Assembly (NCBI GenBank): GCA_907163345.1 | Contig: CAJQUN010000003.1 | Span: 2,232,001 to 2,296,000, forward strand | Direction: 5' to 3' | DNA: 64,000 nucleotides | Source of the DNA: Haberlea rhodopensis | Lineage: Eukaryota > Streptophyta > Magnoliopsida > Lamiales > Gesneriaceae | Shown here: in pieces, positions 35,522 through 45,666 of the stretch | Layout of the letters: every line of letters begins with the position of its first letter | Numbering within the stretch: position 1 is the first letter of the stretch | Program-made: the position numbers and the translations under genes | Notes under the pieces: generated by a model | The model's database searches: none | What the model saw: the letters and a program-made list of their open reading frames with translations, nothing else | Told to the model about the DNA's origin: nothing

Positions 35522-35714
35522 TGCAGCTTATGTGAGCGTAGGAGAAGCCAATAGACGAATTAATGAATACCTAAACAAATTCTCCGATGCAGTTTCATAT
35601 CAGGAAGGTAAATTGTTGAGTTGGTTGTTCTCTGACACCTTCGTCTCCTCCGACTCCACCTCCCTCCTCTCCCTCGTCAATACACTCAGCAAGTTCCGGG
35701 TTTTATTGAGATAG
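35522..35714 (+). pseudogene. THP1: 5' fragment of a THP1/EER5-like PCI-domain gene
   Basis: The sequence reads AYVSVGEANRRINEYLNKFS and then DAVSYQEGKLLSWLFSD, closely like the N-terminus of Arabidopsis THP1/EER5, the PCI subunit of the TREX-2 mRNA-export complex. Only about 60 codons are present; the family has about 400. The natural ATG at 35521-35523 is out of frame with this sequence because of a small indel directly after it and meets a TGA within five codons. The similarity ends near LSKF and the frame stops at 35714. I infer a truncated duplicate carrying the promoter, leader and first part of exon 1. Confidence 0.7.
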
Positions 35715-36497
35715 TTAAATTATTAGGAAACTTAATTGCTTAATGAACAATAAAAATAGAGCTATTAAGCTTACATTGTGGGCTGGTGCAACAATTTGAG
35801 CTTCTCAGTGTCGGAGTAAAGCTCACAAAGTCATAAGGACCTGGTATCATAAGGCTGGGGCTAACCTGGGCTCCCACTAAGTTTCGTCCCTGTACATAGA
35901 TACAAACTTTTTAAAAAAATTGCACTTATACCTTAAAAAATTATAGTTTGTGCCTTAAAAATTACATTTTGCCCCTTCTTCAATTATATTTTGATCCTTG
36001 AAATTTTTAAAATTTTTTTTTGGCCCCATTTCCGAAAATCCTACGTCGGCCACCCGCTTACACAGATACAAATTTTGAAGCCTTTTGATAAAGGAAATGT
36101 AAGTGAAAAGACAGGAAAATGAGAGAATCTTGAAAATCAGTGGAAAAAAAATATCATTTAGAGGTGGGTAATAAATAATAATACCATGAATCTTATGAAC
36201 GATGCGGATGGCAAAATAATTACTCAAGCCAAAAATTAACTAAAAGTTATGCACCTGAGCACCACCTCCAAACAAGATTTTGCTCTTACTCGTAAAAGGG
36301 CCCCCATTTTCATGGAAAAAGAGAGCTCAAAACGCAAGAATATAAATGGAACATAATACAAGAACTCATCATGTGCGAAAAAACTCGGCATTCATCCATA
36401 TTCAGTTACAGATTGGATCAGTGTACGTTTGAGAATGAGTGAGGAATTGTAAAACGTCAAGAACTCATCCTTCGGAAAAAATTACAACTGTCGTAAA
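35715..36497. other. Spacer between the THP1 fragment and the inverted repeat
   Basis: No gene is seen. At about 35880-36070 an AT-rich segment with GGCCCCATTTCCG and GTCGGCCACCCGC words ends in a tract typical of degraded transposons; boundaries are unclear. Confidence 0.3.
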
Positions 36498-36944
36498 GAC
36501 ATCATGGAAGAAGCAACATCTTGTTTCCAAATCAAAATAGTGCATGTCTGAACAGAAAGGCCACGGACAATGAAGGATCTAGATTAATTAATTAGTTAAT
36601 ATATCTTGTCATTCGAAATGATATCTACTAATTAATTACAATGATAAGATTATGCGGCGAATCAACATATTCAAATAATATATAATTAACAGAAACATAA
36701 TTTAAACATATAGTAATCATTGACCATTATCATTTCTGACAAATAGAGTCACCAGACAATTAATACACTTGAACTCATATATCTCCTGAGAAGGTAAACA
36801 CAAGAACTCTTACCATTTTCTCCCAGTTATCCCTGGTGTAGAGATCAAAAGAGAGAAAATATTATCCATATTCAAATCTTCCACAGATACTTAAAGCAAC
36901 TTATTGTTCAATCATAGAGACTTTAAATATATAATATCAAATAT

Positions 36945-37098
36945 TTAAGCTGCCGGCACCACGCCTGAGTCATCATCGTCATCGTCGTCGTCGCCGTCGC
37001 CCTCGGCATCTCGGTATGTATTAAGATAAATCTTTGACTCGTCTTCTTTGTCAAATTGTTTTTCAAGCCCTTGTTTCTTACCACTTGTAAACGTCCAT
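36945..37098 (-). pseudogene. Broken copy of the small acidic ORF (left arm)
   Basis: On the minus strand the ATG (37098) is followed by one more base than in the right-arm copy, so translation from it ends after six codons. Beyond that the other frame is open and resembles the intact copy: SGKKQG, DKEDESKIYLNTYRDAEGDG, an Asp run and SGVVPAA before TAA at 36947-36945. Confidence 0.6.
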
Positions 37099-37339
37099 CT
37101 TGAGTGAACGCAAAGACAAGTAGTAAACTCTAATAATAAAAAAATCGAATGAATGTTAACAATAGTTTTTTTTAGGTGACTTCGAGTCTACTTAGGTTTG
37201 ACAAGTTTTCCAGTCCTATTTATAGCATCAATAAACAAATCTTTTCAGCCCTTTTAACCAACGAAGTAATTCCTTCGTGTTGTAAATTTTTACTTTTAAC
37301 TTTTGGACACTTCTCCCTACAATGACATGTATGCAGGCC

Positions 37340-37880
37340 ATTATTCTATCACGAGTTTGTTCCTAAATCCTAGAGAATGCTTTCATTGAAGATTATGAAA
37401 TACAGGGATACACTAGATACGGTATTTGATTAGTTTTGAAAATTTTTAGAGATTTTTCATGAATAAAAAGGGTATAGCTCTACTCATTTTTTTGTTGGAG
37501 TACCGCTTTGTACTCTTGTACTTTAATTTATTGGCTTACCAACAAAAATGTTGGCCATGTGCAGTGTAAATTGACAGGGTTTTAATTTGAGGGCTGTAAT
37601 TAAGGAATTGTCGTCTCATCTAAAATTCCAAGCTTGTAGAGAGATTTGACAATGTATTATCTATTCTCTAACATTCACTCTCACTTGTGAGCCGATTTGT
37701 TCCTCTTTTTTGGAAGACCCGTCAAGTGAATATTTAATGTGGGTAAAATTGTTGTTTGTGAGTTTTGAACTCAGGACCTTGGCTTTAGCCAAATGCTCTG
37801 ATACCATAAAGAATTGTTGTCTCATCAAAAAGCCCGAGCTTATAGATAGATTATAAATTTATTATTTATTCTCTGACAGT
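37340..37880. mobile_element. Insertion in the left arm, transposon-like
   Basis: This stretch has no counterpart in the right arm. It includes two diverged copies of GAATTGTCGTCTCATC-like and AGCTTGTAGAGAGATT-like sequence (near 37604 and 37810) and the phrase CTCTGATACCATAAAGAATTG, which resembles the LTR-end and primer-site border of plant retroelements. Ends were not resolved. Confidence 0.4.
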
Positions 37881-38640
37881 AATTATATAGTATATTGACA
37901 CTCAAAAATTTAGTTAGATGACAGATGGTCGATGTGTTTATAAATATTTAAAAGTTACAAATAAAATTGCTAAATTTTTATTTGGACGGAAATTAATTGC
38001 CATTAATAGTGTAGATTGGTCTTAATTGAACCACAATATTTTCCTAAATGGCACAAGAATTACCGTAGCGCATGAGGGAAACTCATGGGGGAATGGTGGT
38101 GTACACATCCAGCACGTGGTCAGCAACAGTTCAGCAGCATTTCCTTGTTCAAATTCGTGTGCATAATTCTTCCAGCTCATGGGGGACTCTGTAAAGCACT
38201 TCAACTCTTATGGTCAATGGAACTACTTTTAAGGGTTTCATAATTTCTCATTATGAATTAATAATCAGAAAATGAATCATTATGTGCAACATCCATATAC
38301 GCAGAAACTAAATGAAACCCTTTTTGTTATAGCCAAAATTATATTTAAAGTGCACTCACAATAGAGCATAGCTCATCTTGTATTTTTGCGGGGGCTTATG
38401 AAGGAAGATTCTACAGGATAGTATCAAATCATATCATATCACATTCAAATGTAAAGTTATCATGTATAGAAGATACTAGCAAATCTTACCTTATCATCAC
38501 ATGATGTAAGTTGTATATATTGGTTGATACATCAATGAAAAGATTTGAGAGCCTAACATATCAAAACTCTATGTTCGGAAGCCTAAGATGAGCTACGCTC
38601 CATTGTGAGTGTAATCAAGACTATGGTAAACTTGGGTCTT

Positions 38641-38808
38641 GAGCACTCATAGTGTTCAACAACAACAACAACTAAGTCTTTAATCCCAATGAATTGGGGT
38701 AGGCTACATGAACAATAGAGAGAATCAAGTCGGGATGGACACATGCTCGATCTTCTCCAAACGCTTCTATCGATCAACATATCTTCTGTCGAGCACTCAT
38801 AGTGTTCA
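38641..38808 (-). mobile_element. Short (TTG)n-tailed retroposon with 18-bp target-site duplication
   Basis: GAGCACTCATAGTGTTCA occurs at 38641-38658 and 38791-38808, flanking a 132-base insert. Read on the minus strand the insert ends in AAGACTTAGTTGTTGTTGTT, a (TTG)n tail, preceded by TGTAGCCTACCCCAATT. This end is widespread in plants and fits a 5'-truncated RTE-type LINE or a SINE that uses its machinery. The insertion is absent from the left arm, so it came after the duplication that made the inverted repeat. Confidence 0.8.
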
Positions 38809-38979
38809 CTTTCAATATAATTTTGGCTATAAAAAAGGGTTTCATTTAGTTTCTGCGTATAAGGATGTTGCATATAATGATTCATTTGCTGATTATTAAT
38901 TCATAATGAAAAATTATGAAACCCTTAAAAGTAGTTCCATTGACCATAAGAGTTGAAGTGCTTTACTGAGTCCCCCATG

Positions 38980-39141
38980 AGCTGGAAGAATTATGCCCAC
39001 GAATTTGAACAAGGAAATGCTGCTGAACTGTTGCTGACCACGTGCTGTATGTGTACACCACCATTCCCCCATGAGCTTCCCTCATGCGCTCCGGTAATTC
39101 TTGTGCCATTTAGGAAAATATTATGTTCAACTAAGGACCAA
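38980..39141 (+). other. ORF shared by both inverted-repeat arms, coding status unclear
   Basis: MSWKNYAHEFEQGNAAELLL, then a TTCCMC and PFPHELPS part, reads openly here; the left arm holds the mirror copy at 38022-38177. Of the few base differences, three change residues (Trp/Cys, Phe/Leu, Thr/Pro) and one is silent, so there is no sign of selection on the protein. It may be non-coding stem sequence. Confidence 0.25.
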
Positions 39142-39379
39142 CCCACACTAATAATGGTAATTAGTTTCCGTCAAATTCAAAATTTAGCAATTTTATTTTG
39201 AACTTTTAATTTTTTAACTAGATTTTTGAGTCTGTCACGGTATAATTACACACCCTTTGAATTTACACTACCATCATGGCCTACATACAAGTCTTTGTAG
39301 GGAGAGAAACGTCCAAAAGTCAAAAGTTAAAATTTACTACACGAAGGAATAAAAGGGTTGAAAAGATTTGTTTATTGAT

Positions 39380-39388
39380 GCTATAAAT
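39380..39388 (+). promoter_or_regulatory. TATA box upstream of the small acidic ORF
   Basis: GATGCTATAAATAGGAC lies about 90 bases before the ATG at 39469. The same motif is kept in the left arm on the opposite strand near 37216-37228, so both arms could carry promoters pointing away from the centre of the inverted repeat. Confidence 0.5.
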
Positions 39389-39468
39389 AGGACGGGAGAA
39401 CTCGTCAAACCCTAAGTAGACTCGAAGTCACCTAAAAAAACTACTACTTGTCTTTGCGTTCACTCAAG

Positions 39469-39615
39469 ATGGCATTTACAAGTGGTAAGAAACAAGGGTA
39501 TGGAAAATCATTTGACAAAGAAGAGGAGTCAAAGATTTATCTTAATACATACCGAGATGTCGAGGGCGACGACGACGATGACGATGATGACTCAGGCGTG
39601 GTGCCGGCAGCTTAA
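39469..39615 (+). CDS. Small acidic ORF, 48 residues, function unknown
   Basis: The frame starts MAFTSGKKQGYGKSFDKEEE, continues with SKIYLNTYRDVEG, then eight Asp in a row, and ends SGVVPAA before TAA. It is too short for most ORF finders. I do not recognise it. A TATA box, a leader of about 60 bases with GTCACCTAAAAAAAC, and a context of CAAGATGG argue for a real transcript. The left-arm copy is disrupted. It might be a lone short protein or the first exon of something longer. Confidence 0.35.
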   Translation: MAFTSGKKQGYGKSFDKEEESKIYLNTYRDVEGDDDDDDDDSGVVPAA

Positions 39616-40149
39616 ATATTTGATATATAATATATTTAAAGTCTCTATGATTGAACAATATGTTGCTTTAAGTATCTGTGGAAGATTTGAATATGGATAA
39701 TATTCTCTCTCTTTTGATCTCTACACCAGGGATAACTGGGAGAAAGTGGTAAGAGGTCTTGTTTTCACTTTCTCAGGAGATATATGCATTTGATTTCACA
39801 TATGTCAAGTGTATTAATTAATTGTATGATGTCTCTATTTGTTAGAAATGATAATGGTCAATGATTACTATGTTTCTGTTATTTATATATTATTTGAATA
39901 TGTTGATTCGCCGCATAATCTTATCATTTTAATTAATTAAGCAGTGTAAATATCATTTCGAATGACAAGATATATAAGATAATTAACTAGTTAAATAATC
40001 TAGCTCCTCCATTGTTCATGGCCTTTCTGTTCAGACATGCACTATTTTTTCTTGGAAACCAGATGTTGCTTCTTCCATGATGTCTTGTTTTTCATCAATT
40101 TTGTTTGAATGATGCGTTCTTGAATAACATTAAAAAGGGCAAATCCAAT

Positions 40150-40270
40150 ACATGAATCTCATGCTATACGTGGGGTCGAAAAGGGGTCGGGCCACTGGCT
40201 AATTGCAAGAGGTTGTTTTCTCGATTCCAACATGTGACCTCCATATTGGACAACAACAATTGAATAATGT
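40150..40270 (-). mobile_element. Au/TS-type tRNA-derived SINE remnant
   Basis: On the minus strand GGTCACATGTTGGAATCGAG (B-box region) is followed by AAACAACCTCTTGCAATTAG, GTGGCCCGACCCC and GACCCCACGTATAGC, the order known from plant Au/TS SINEs. The outer (TTG)-like sequence at the 5' side and the 3' end are degraded. The region from 40271 to 40929 is AT-rich with a (TA)n run at 40723-40756 and no gene. Confidence 0.65.
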
Positions 40271-40721
40271 TCAATTTATGATATACCCTTTTGGTCCTTG
40301 CATTTTGAGGTAGGTGCATGATATTAATATACCATTTCACATGGTTTCTTAGGATTTCATGATAGGTCTCAATGATTTTCCTATTGGTTTTCATGATTAT
40401 CTCACTTTCCTCTTTCTTTTCATTTACATTTCCTTAACAAAAACATTTATCTAATGTTTGTTGATACTTTTGAGTATTTGAGAAAATATTTTGAGAAATT
40501 GATTGTTTGGAAATTATATTGTATAATGTGATGCATGTGGTTCTTTCTATGAATGAATTATTTTTTACTTTGATATTATGTAATTATCAATTTATTGGGT
40601 TAAAAATATCACGTCATATAAAATAATATGCTTAGTTTTTAATGGTGTATGAGCTATTATAAATTATAATATTATATATTATCATATATAATATCGAGTT
40701 ATTATTAATAGTCATATTGAG

Positions 40722-40761
<40 letters not shown>

Positions 40762-40929
40762 TTAATTAAAAGTAATGATTATGTTGGCAAACATAAAAAA
40801 ATGAAATAGAAGTGTATTTGGAATGCCAAATTCGGATAAACTCATCATACCCAACTATGGGTTTTTTTAATTAAATATATAATTATCAAAATAATCCCAT
40901 ATATAATTATTTATGCAAGTAATTTTAGC

Positions 40930-41136
40930 CGCCAATTGGGTTGGCGTGTCCAGTGTAGACCCACCAACCCAGTTGACGTATAACTTAATATAGAAAATAC
41001 CAAACGAGTTGGCGTGTCAATTTTGAATATACAGGATACACCAAATCGGTTGGCGTGAACAACTATTAATAATGGTCACCCAACCTAGGTGGCGTAACCA
41101 TTATTATTCAGTGGTCACGCCAACTTGGTTGACTTG
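40930..41136. repeat. Cluster of six short palindromes, consensus CGCCAAC-n-GTTGGCG
   Basis: Palindrome-like units lie at 40930-40946 (CGCCAATTGGGTTGGCG), 40962-40978 (CACCAACCCAGTTGACG), 40998-41014 (TACCAAACGAGTTGGCG), about 41038-41056, 41077-41095 (CACCCAACCTAGGTGGCGT) and 41116-41136 (CACGCCAACTTGGTTGACTT). Start-to-start spacing is 32, 36, 40, 39 and 39. Sequence between them is unrelated AT-rich DNA. The cluster abuts the truncated end of the Copia element. Confidence 0.7.
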
Positions 41137-41169
41137 ACATATACATTATAAGTCAGCAATCTGAAGAGT

Positions 41170-42598
41170 GGCAGGAACATATTGAGTGACAAGAGTGACG
41201 GCGGATACAAGCTCACAGACAAAATGATAGTCGAGTTCCACGTGTTTAGCTCGCTTATGAACAACTGGATTGCTACTCAAAAAGATTGCACTACGATTAT
41301 CACAGAGAAGCAAAGGCCGATGAGATGGTTTGACGTGAAGATCACGTAGTAAATGACAAAGCCAAACAACTTCAGCAGCAGTTAGAGCAAGTGCCCAATA
41401 TTCAGATCACAACTGGAATGAGAGATAGTGGGCTGCTTTTTGGTGCCTCCAAGAGACCAAATTATCTCCCCAAAAAATTGAATAACCCGAGTTGAGCGAC
41501 GAGTGTCGGGGCAACTTGCCCAATCAGCATCAGAATATGCAATCAAGCAGATGAGGATGAACGGCTAAAACGAAGTCCAAATTGAAGAGTACCCTTCACA
41601 TAGCGTAAGATACGCGTGACTGCTTTAAAATGGTCATTGGTTGGAGAATGAAGATATTGACTAACAGAGTTCACCGCATAAGCAAGATCTGGACGGGTAA
41701 TAGTAAGATATTGCAAAGCACCAACCAAAGAGCGATAAAGAGAAGGGTCCAGTGAAGGATGGACCATCCAAGGTAAGGTGTTGTCTGACCACCATAGGTG
41801 TAGCAACATGCTTACTAGCTAGCAACTGAACGCGAGCAAGGATATCACGTGCATATTTAGTTTGGCTAAGGAACAAACCATCACTGGTGTGAGTTACTTC
41901 GAGACCAATGAAATAACCCAGTGGACCAAGATCTTTAGTAGCAAATTCACTATTTAAATGTCGAATAAAGCGTTGCAGCAAGGAAGAATAATTTCCAGTA
42001 AGAATAATGTCGTCAACGTAAGGAAGAACAATTTCCAGTAAGAATAATGTCGTCAACGTAGAGGAGAAGATAAATAAGACCAGGCCCACAAAAATAAACA
42101 AATAATGATGTGTCGTCGCGACTACAATGGAAACCGAGCTTGAGAAGAAACGCACTGAAGCGTTGAAACCAAGCGTGATGAGCTTGTTTGAGGCCATATA
42201 AGGCCTTCTTTAATCGGCAAACATGATTAAGGCAGCGAGGATCACCATATCCTGAAGGTTGGTCCATATAGACAGTTTCAGTGAGAAGGCCGTTGAGAAA
42301 TGCATTTTTGACATCAAGCTGGTGAAGTGGCCAACAATTCATAATACAAGTGAAAGAACCACGCGAAACAGTAGCAGATTTGACAACTGGACTGAATGTA
42401 GTGGTATAATCAAGTCCTAGGAATCTGAGTGAAACCTTTGGCCACTAAACCAGCTTTGAGGCGCTCAATTGAACCATCAGCAAGAAATTTGGTGCGGAAA
42501 AAACCCATTGGAACCAACAATATTATATTAGGCAGGACGGGGAACAAGATCCCAAGTATGATTAGAGCGAAGGGCAGCAATTTTGTCATCCATGGCAA
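41170..42598 (-). pseudogene. Copia reverse transcriptase and RNase H (broken)
   Basis: On the minus strand: ERLKAGLVAKGFTQ (42598-42410), HQLDVKNAFLNGLLTETVYM and LKKALYGLKQAHHAWFQRFS (42342-42013), LLLYVDDIILTG, then a second PYVDDIILTG created by the tandem duplication, SEFATKDLGPLGYFIGLEV, RSLVGALQYLTITRPDLAYA and LRYVKGTLQFGL (to 41543). RNase H remnants (CDNRSAIFLSSNPVVHKRAK) reach about 41170. No frame spans the domain. Confidence 0.82.
41981..42060. repeat. Perfect-phase 40-base tandem duplication over the YVDD motif
   Basis: 41981-42020 and 42021-42060 are the same 40 bases with one mismatch. Forty is not a multiple of three, so the duplication shifts the RT frame and doubles the catalytic YVDD coding segment. 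Confidence 0.9.
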
Positions 42599-43148
42599 TC
42601 AAGACAACGCGGGTGATCAGCAGTGGTGATTAAAGAGTGCAGTAGACATGTGTGATGAACAAGTGCTAAGTTTAGCTGGATGACGAGGCTTGAAGATACC
42701 TGTTTTCGAGCAGGGTAATCATCAGATGAGATGAAGTGGTTGCAGTAGAGGGCTACAAAGGAAGGCGAGCATCACCCTAGGGGGGCAAGACGTGCCTTCA
42801 GGAGGTGGCATAGGCACACACACAGAGTCTGCAGGACCAGCAAGAGATGGTTCACTGGGGTGGAGGCGTTAGACAAAGAGGTCGCTGGATCCATAAAACT
42901 AGAGAAATCAAGCAAGTGAGGAGTAGAATCTGTAGGACTCCCAGTAAATGGTAAGGAGGACTCATCAATTGAGTGTGGAGAGTGATGAAGACACAAGCAG
43001 TGCAGGGATCAAGACACCGAAAGCCTTTGTAGCCACTGTGGTAACCAAACCGAGGAGAAAATTTGCTGGTGGCATAATCACAAAGGCAAGGATAAACCCG
43101 ACAACCAAAGGGATGAAAGTTTGCATAGTTCGGACCAATACCATATAA

Positions 43149-45189
43149 TCATTTCAAAGGGTGACATATGATGGAGAACTGAGGACTGTAGGCGATTGAT
43201 GATATAAACAGCAGTACTGAAAGCCTCAACCATAGCTGTAATGGAGCATGAGAGTGAAACAATAGGGCCAAGCCCGTTTTAGTTATGTGTAGGTGTTTCC
43301 GCTCTGCCCGGCTACTTTGGGCAGGTGTATATGGAGAATAAATTTGACAATGAATGCCATGAGAACGAAGATGCAGTTGAAAACGTTTGCTCAGAAACTT
43401 AGCGCCGCCATCACTTTGAAAGGATTTAATTTCCTGAGAAAATTGATTTTCCACAATGTTTGAAAATTGATGAACACATCATACACTTCCGATTTGAATT
43501 TCAGTGGATATAGCCAACAGAATCGTGAAAAATCATCTATAGAAAACCACATAATAAGAATAACCAGTAGTAGATAACATTGTGCAGGACCCCAAATATC
43601 ACAATGTATTAATCCCAAAACATTTGAATAGCGTTTTTCGCTAACTACAAAAGGTAATTTATGAATTTTCGCTAGCTGACAAAGAGTGCAAAGTGAAGGT
43701 TTAGGAAATAAAGAAGTAACAAATAAATGTCCTCGACTACATAATAATGAAATAGTGCTGAATACAACATGACCCAAACGCATATGCCACAATTCAAATG
43801 AGACCCTTAAACTTTTATGTTGAATAACAGAGGTGAGTGCGGAATGTCCTTTTTCTAACACATATAGCCCATTACTGATGTGTCCGGTGGCCAGAAGTTT
43901 TCCTATCAGTTGATTCTGAACATGAAACAAATCATCAGTAAAGATAACATTAACATGATAGTCGTTGGTGAGCTTGCTAATAGACAAGAGATTCTTGGTA
44001 AGATGTGGCACAACCAAAACATTTAGCAATTGAAAATCAGAAGAAATAGAGGACGAACCTGTATGAGAGATGCAAAGAGATGCACCATTACCAACGACAA
44101 CCTTGTCCTTACCTTGATAAGGTTCGACAGAGTCCAAGAGAGAAGGATCAACAGTCATATGTGCAGAGGCACCGCTATCAAAATACCAATATGATGTATT
44201 TGCCTGAGAGATGGAGCAGGCGTTCATTGCTTGAGCGAGGTTGGCGGTGTCATCGGAGCGCTCATAGCGCTTACGACAACGGTTTGCAGTGTGGCAATAC
44301 CACAAATTTGACAACGAGGGAGGCGTCTGCCCTGGCCATTATGATTGCCACGACCCTGGACATTGTGATTGCCATGGCCGTTGCGTCCACGACACCCGCC
44401 ACGGTGATTGTCGTTGGAAGAATTACGATAACCACTTGACTGGTGAGCAGCGAAGGCTGCAGGAGCAGGTGCCCACCATCCAAGGACTGCTAGAACATGT
44501 CAAAGCTCTCGGCTTTAGGACCAAGTTACGAAAGGATGGTATAGGAGATATAGCCATTTGAGCGACATCGAAACTGGAGAACGATGGTCCTAAACCACGG
44601 AGAAACCAATGTGATTTGTCCGTATAGTCAACTAGGACGACTGATGGCAGTGAGTTTCTCACATAGGGCTTTGAATTGCCGAGCATATTCAGAGATGTTG
44701 CGCGTCCCCTTTTTCATGAGTTGGAGATCGTCCTTGATGCGAAGTTCACGGGATTTAGAACCGTGGCTAAAGGTGGACTCAAGTGCGAGCCACATGGCAT
44801 GAGAGGAGGAACAACAAACAACTTCGGCCATAGCTTTTTTAGTGAGGGAAGAGAGAAGAAGACTAAGTAGGCGCTGGTCCTGGTATCACGGAATGTTTAG
44901 GATTAGGGATAGTGGTGTTCTCTTGAGGAATTGTAGGTGGCGGCATCTGAGTGGAACCATCGATATAGCCAAGAAGATTTTGACAACCCAAGAAATGGAG
45001 AAGTTGGCTTTTCCATAGCAAATAATTGGTTAATGAGAGTTTGATTGTAATCATATGGATCATGGTATTGAAGGAGAAGGAAGAGTCTGAAGAGGGTGGG
45101 GCACCGCTGGAAGCATATGAGGCCATGAGGATCGAAAATAGGTTTACACCAAAAGGAAGGCTGATACCATGTAGAGATTTGGGATCCAC
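43149..45189 (-). pseudogene. Copia gag, protease and integrase (broken)
   Basis: Segments in order on the minus strand are as follows. 45189-44863 is the gag start with LTNYLLWKSQLLHFLG and LLGYIDGS. 44831-44628 is the gag core with SSHAMWLALESTFSHGSKSR and YARQFKALCEKL. 44314-43391 carries a protease with WYFDSGASAHMT, a pre-integrase part with LWHMRLGHV, and the start of integrase with LIHCDIWGPA. 43454-43149 has SFQSDGGAKFLSKRF and AQSSRAERKHLH of the integrase core. The frames do not join without frameshifts, and stops occur between them. Confidence 0.8.
45161..45169 (-). other. Primer-binding site of the truncated Copia element
   Basis: TGGTATCAG on the minus strand directly follows the LTR end. 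It matches the initiator-methionine tRNA primer site (TGGTATCAGAGC) usual in plant Copia elements, at least in the first nine bases. Confidence 0.75.
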
Positions 45190-45421
45190 TCACAATTGTG
45201 GTGGTGTTTTTATTCAGTATATAAACAAGAAAATATAATGTTTACAAGATACAAATCTCTTAGGGATACAAAATATATCATAAATCTATCTTACAAATAA
45301 AAGATATGATATGATATGATATGTACAAGAGGATATTAGGAGACTGAATCCTTAGAATCATCAATAATAGTCAAAGTACCTCATGAATCCTAAATCCATT
45401 CGATGACATTATTTCCTAACA
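45170..45421 (-). repeat. 5' LTR of the truncated Copia element (252 bp)
   Basis: On the minus strand it starts TGTTAGGAAATAATGTC and ends AATCTCTACA, giving TG...CA ends. A TATATACTGAATAAA region near the end may hold the poly(A) signal. No second copy occurs in the window, so the element kept only one LTR. Confidence 0.7.
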
Positions 45422-45661
45422 AATTTGGAGCTTCTACTCGCATAGGATTTTGATTGATGAACCGTATCGGATGAGTTTGGTGTCCCTTGAAGCTGAAGAT
45501 TAGGAATGATAGCTGGTGGTTGCAATTCAGAACTCAAATCGTGTCTACGTCGATGAGAGTCTCAACCTTCGCATCTAATATCCGCTGCCCCAATGCCACT
45601 TATGTCACGCAGAATATTAGAGCACAAGATCAATCAATTTCACTAAGTTGAAGCACAATTT
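45422..45661. other. Short spacer between Copia LTR and solo Gypsy LTR
   Basis: It contains GGAGCTTCTACTCGCATAGG and GCATCTAATATCCGCTGCCCC but no coding frame and no repeat that I can place. Confidence 0.3.
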
Positions 45662-45666
45662 TACGT

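Larger units (their letters stand above)
36498..38375. repeat. Left arm of a large inverted repeat
   Basis: Read on the minus strand this arm matches 38583-40088. Matching blocks include the outer end GATGTCTT with CATGGAAGAAGCAACATCT-type sequence (36500-36570), TTATGCGGCGAATCAACATA (about 36650), the acidic ORF (36945-37098), the TATA box (about 37216-37228), the ORF at 38022-38175, and the inner end near 38375. In the coding-like blocks I see only a few differences per 100 bases. The arm holds an extra ~500 bases at about 37340-37880 absent from the other arm. Confidence 0.88.
38583..40088. repeat. Right arm of a large inverted repeat
   Basis: This is the complement of 36498-38375 across a loop of about 200 bases (38376-38582). 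The inner end AAGATGAGCTACGCTCC pairs with GGAGCATAGCTCATCTT-like sequence at 38360-38376. The outer end is near GATGTCTTG at 40080-40088, after which the two flanks no longer match. This arm contains a 132-base retroposon insertion and about 40 bases absent from the left arm. Confidence 0.88.
41150..45421 (-). mobile_element. Copia LTR retrotransposon, decayed and truncated at its 3' end
   Basis: In minus-strand order: 5' LTR (45421-45170), primer site (45169-45161), gag, protease, integrase, reverse transcriptase and most of RNase H, ending near 41150. The RNase H tail reads HVELDYHFVCELVSAVTLV and VPATLQIADL, after which the usual end, polypurine tract and 3' LTR are missing. Many stops and frameshifts break every domain. 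A 40-base tandem duplication hits the YVDD region. Confidence 0.88.

Noticed and set aside
39482..39700. 72-codon plus ORF overlapping the small acidic ORF
   Set aside because: It is in another frame, starts at an internal codon and loses the similarity between the two arms that the acidic frame keeps.
41000..41160. 3' LTR of the minus-strand Copia element
   Set aside because: The sequence left of the RNase H remnant is the palindrome cluster and shows no TGTTAGGAAATAATG start or matching end.
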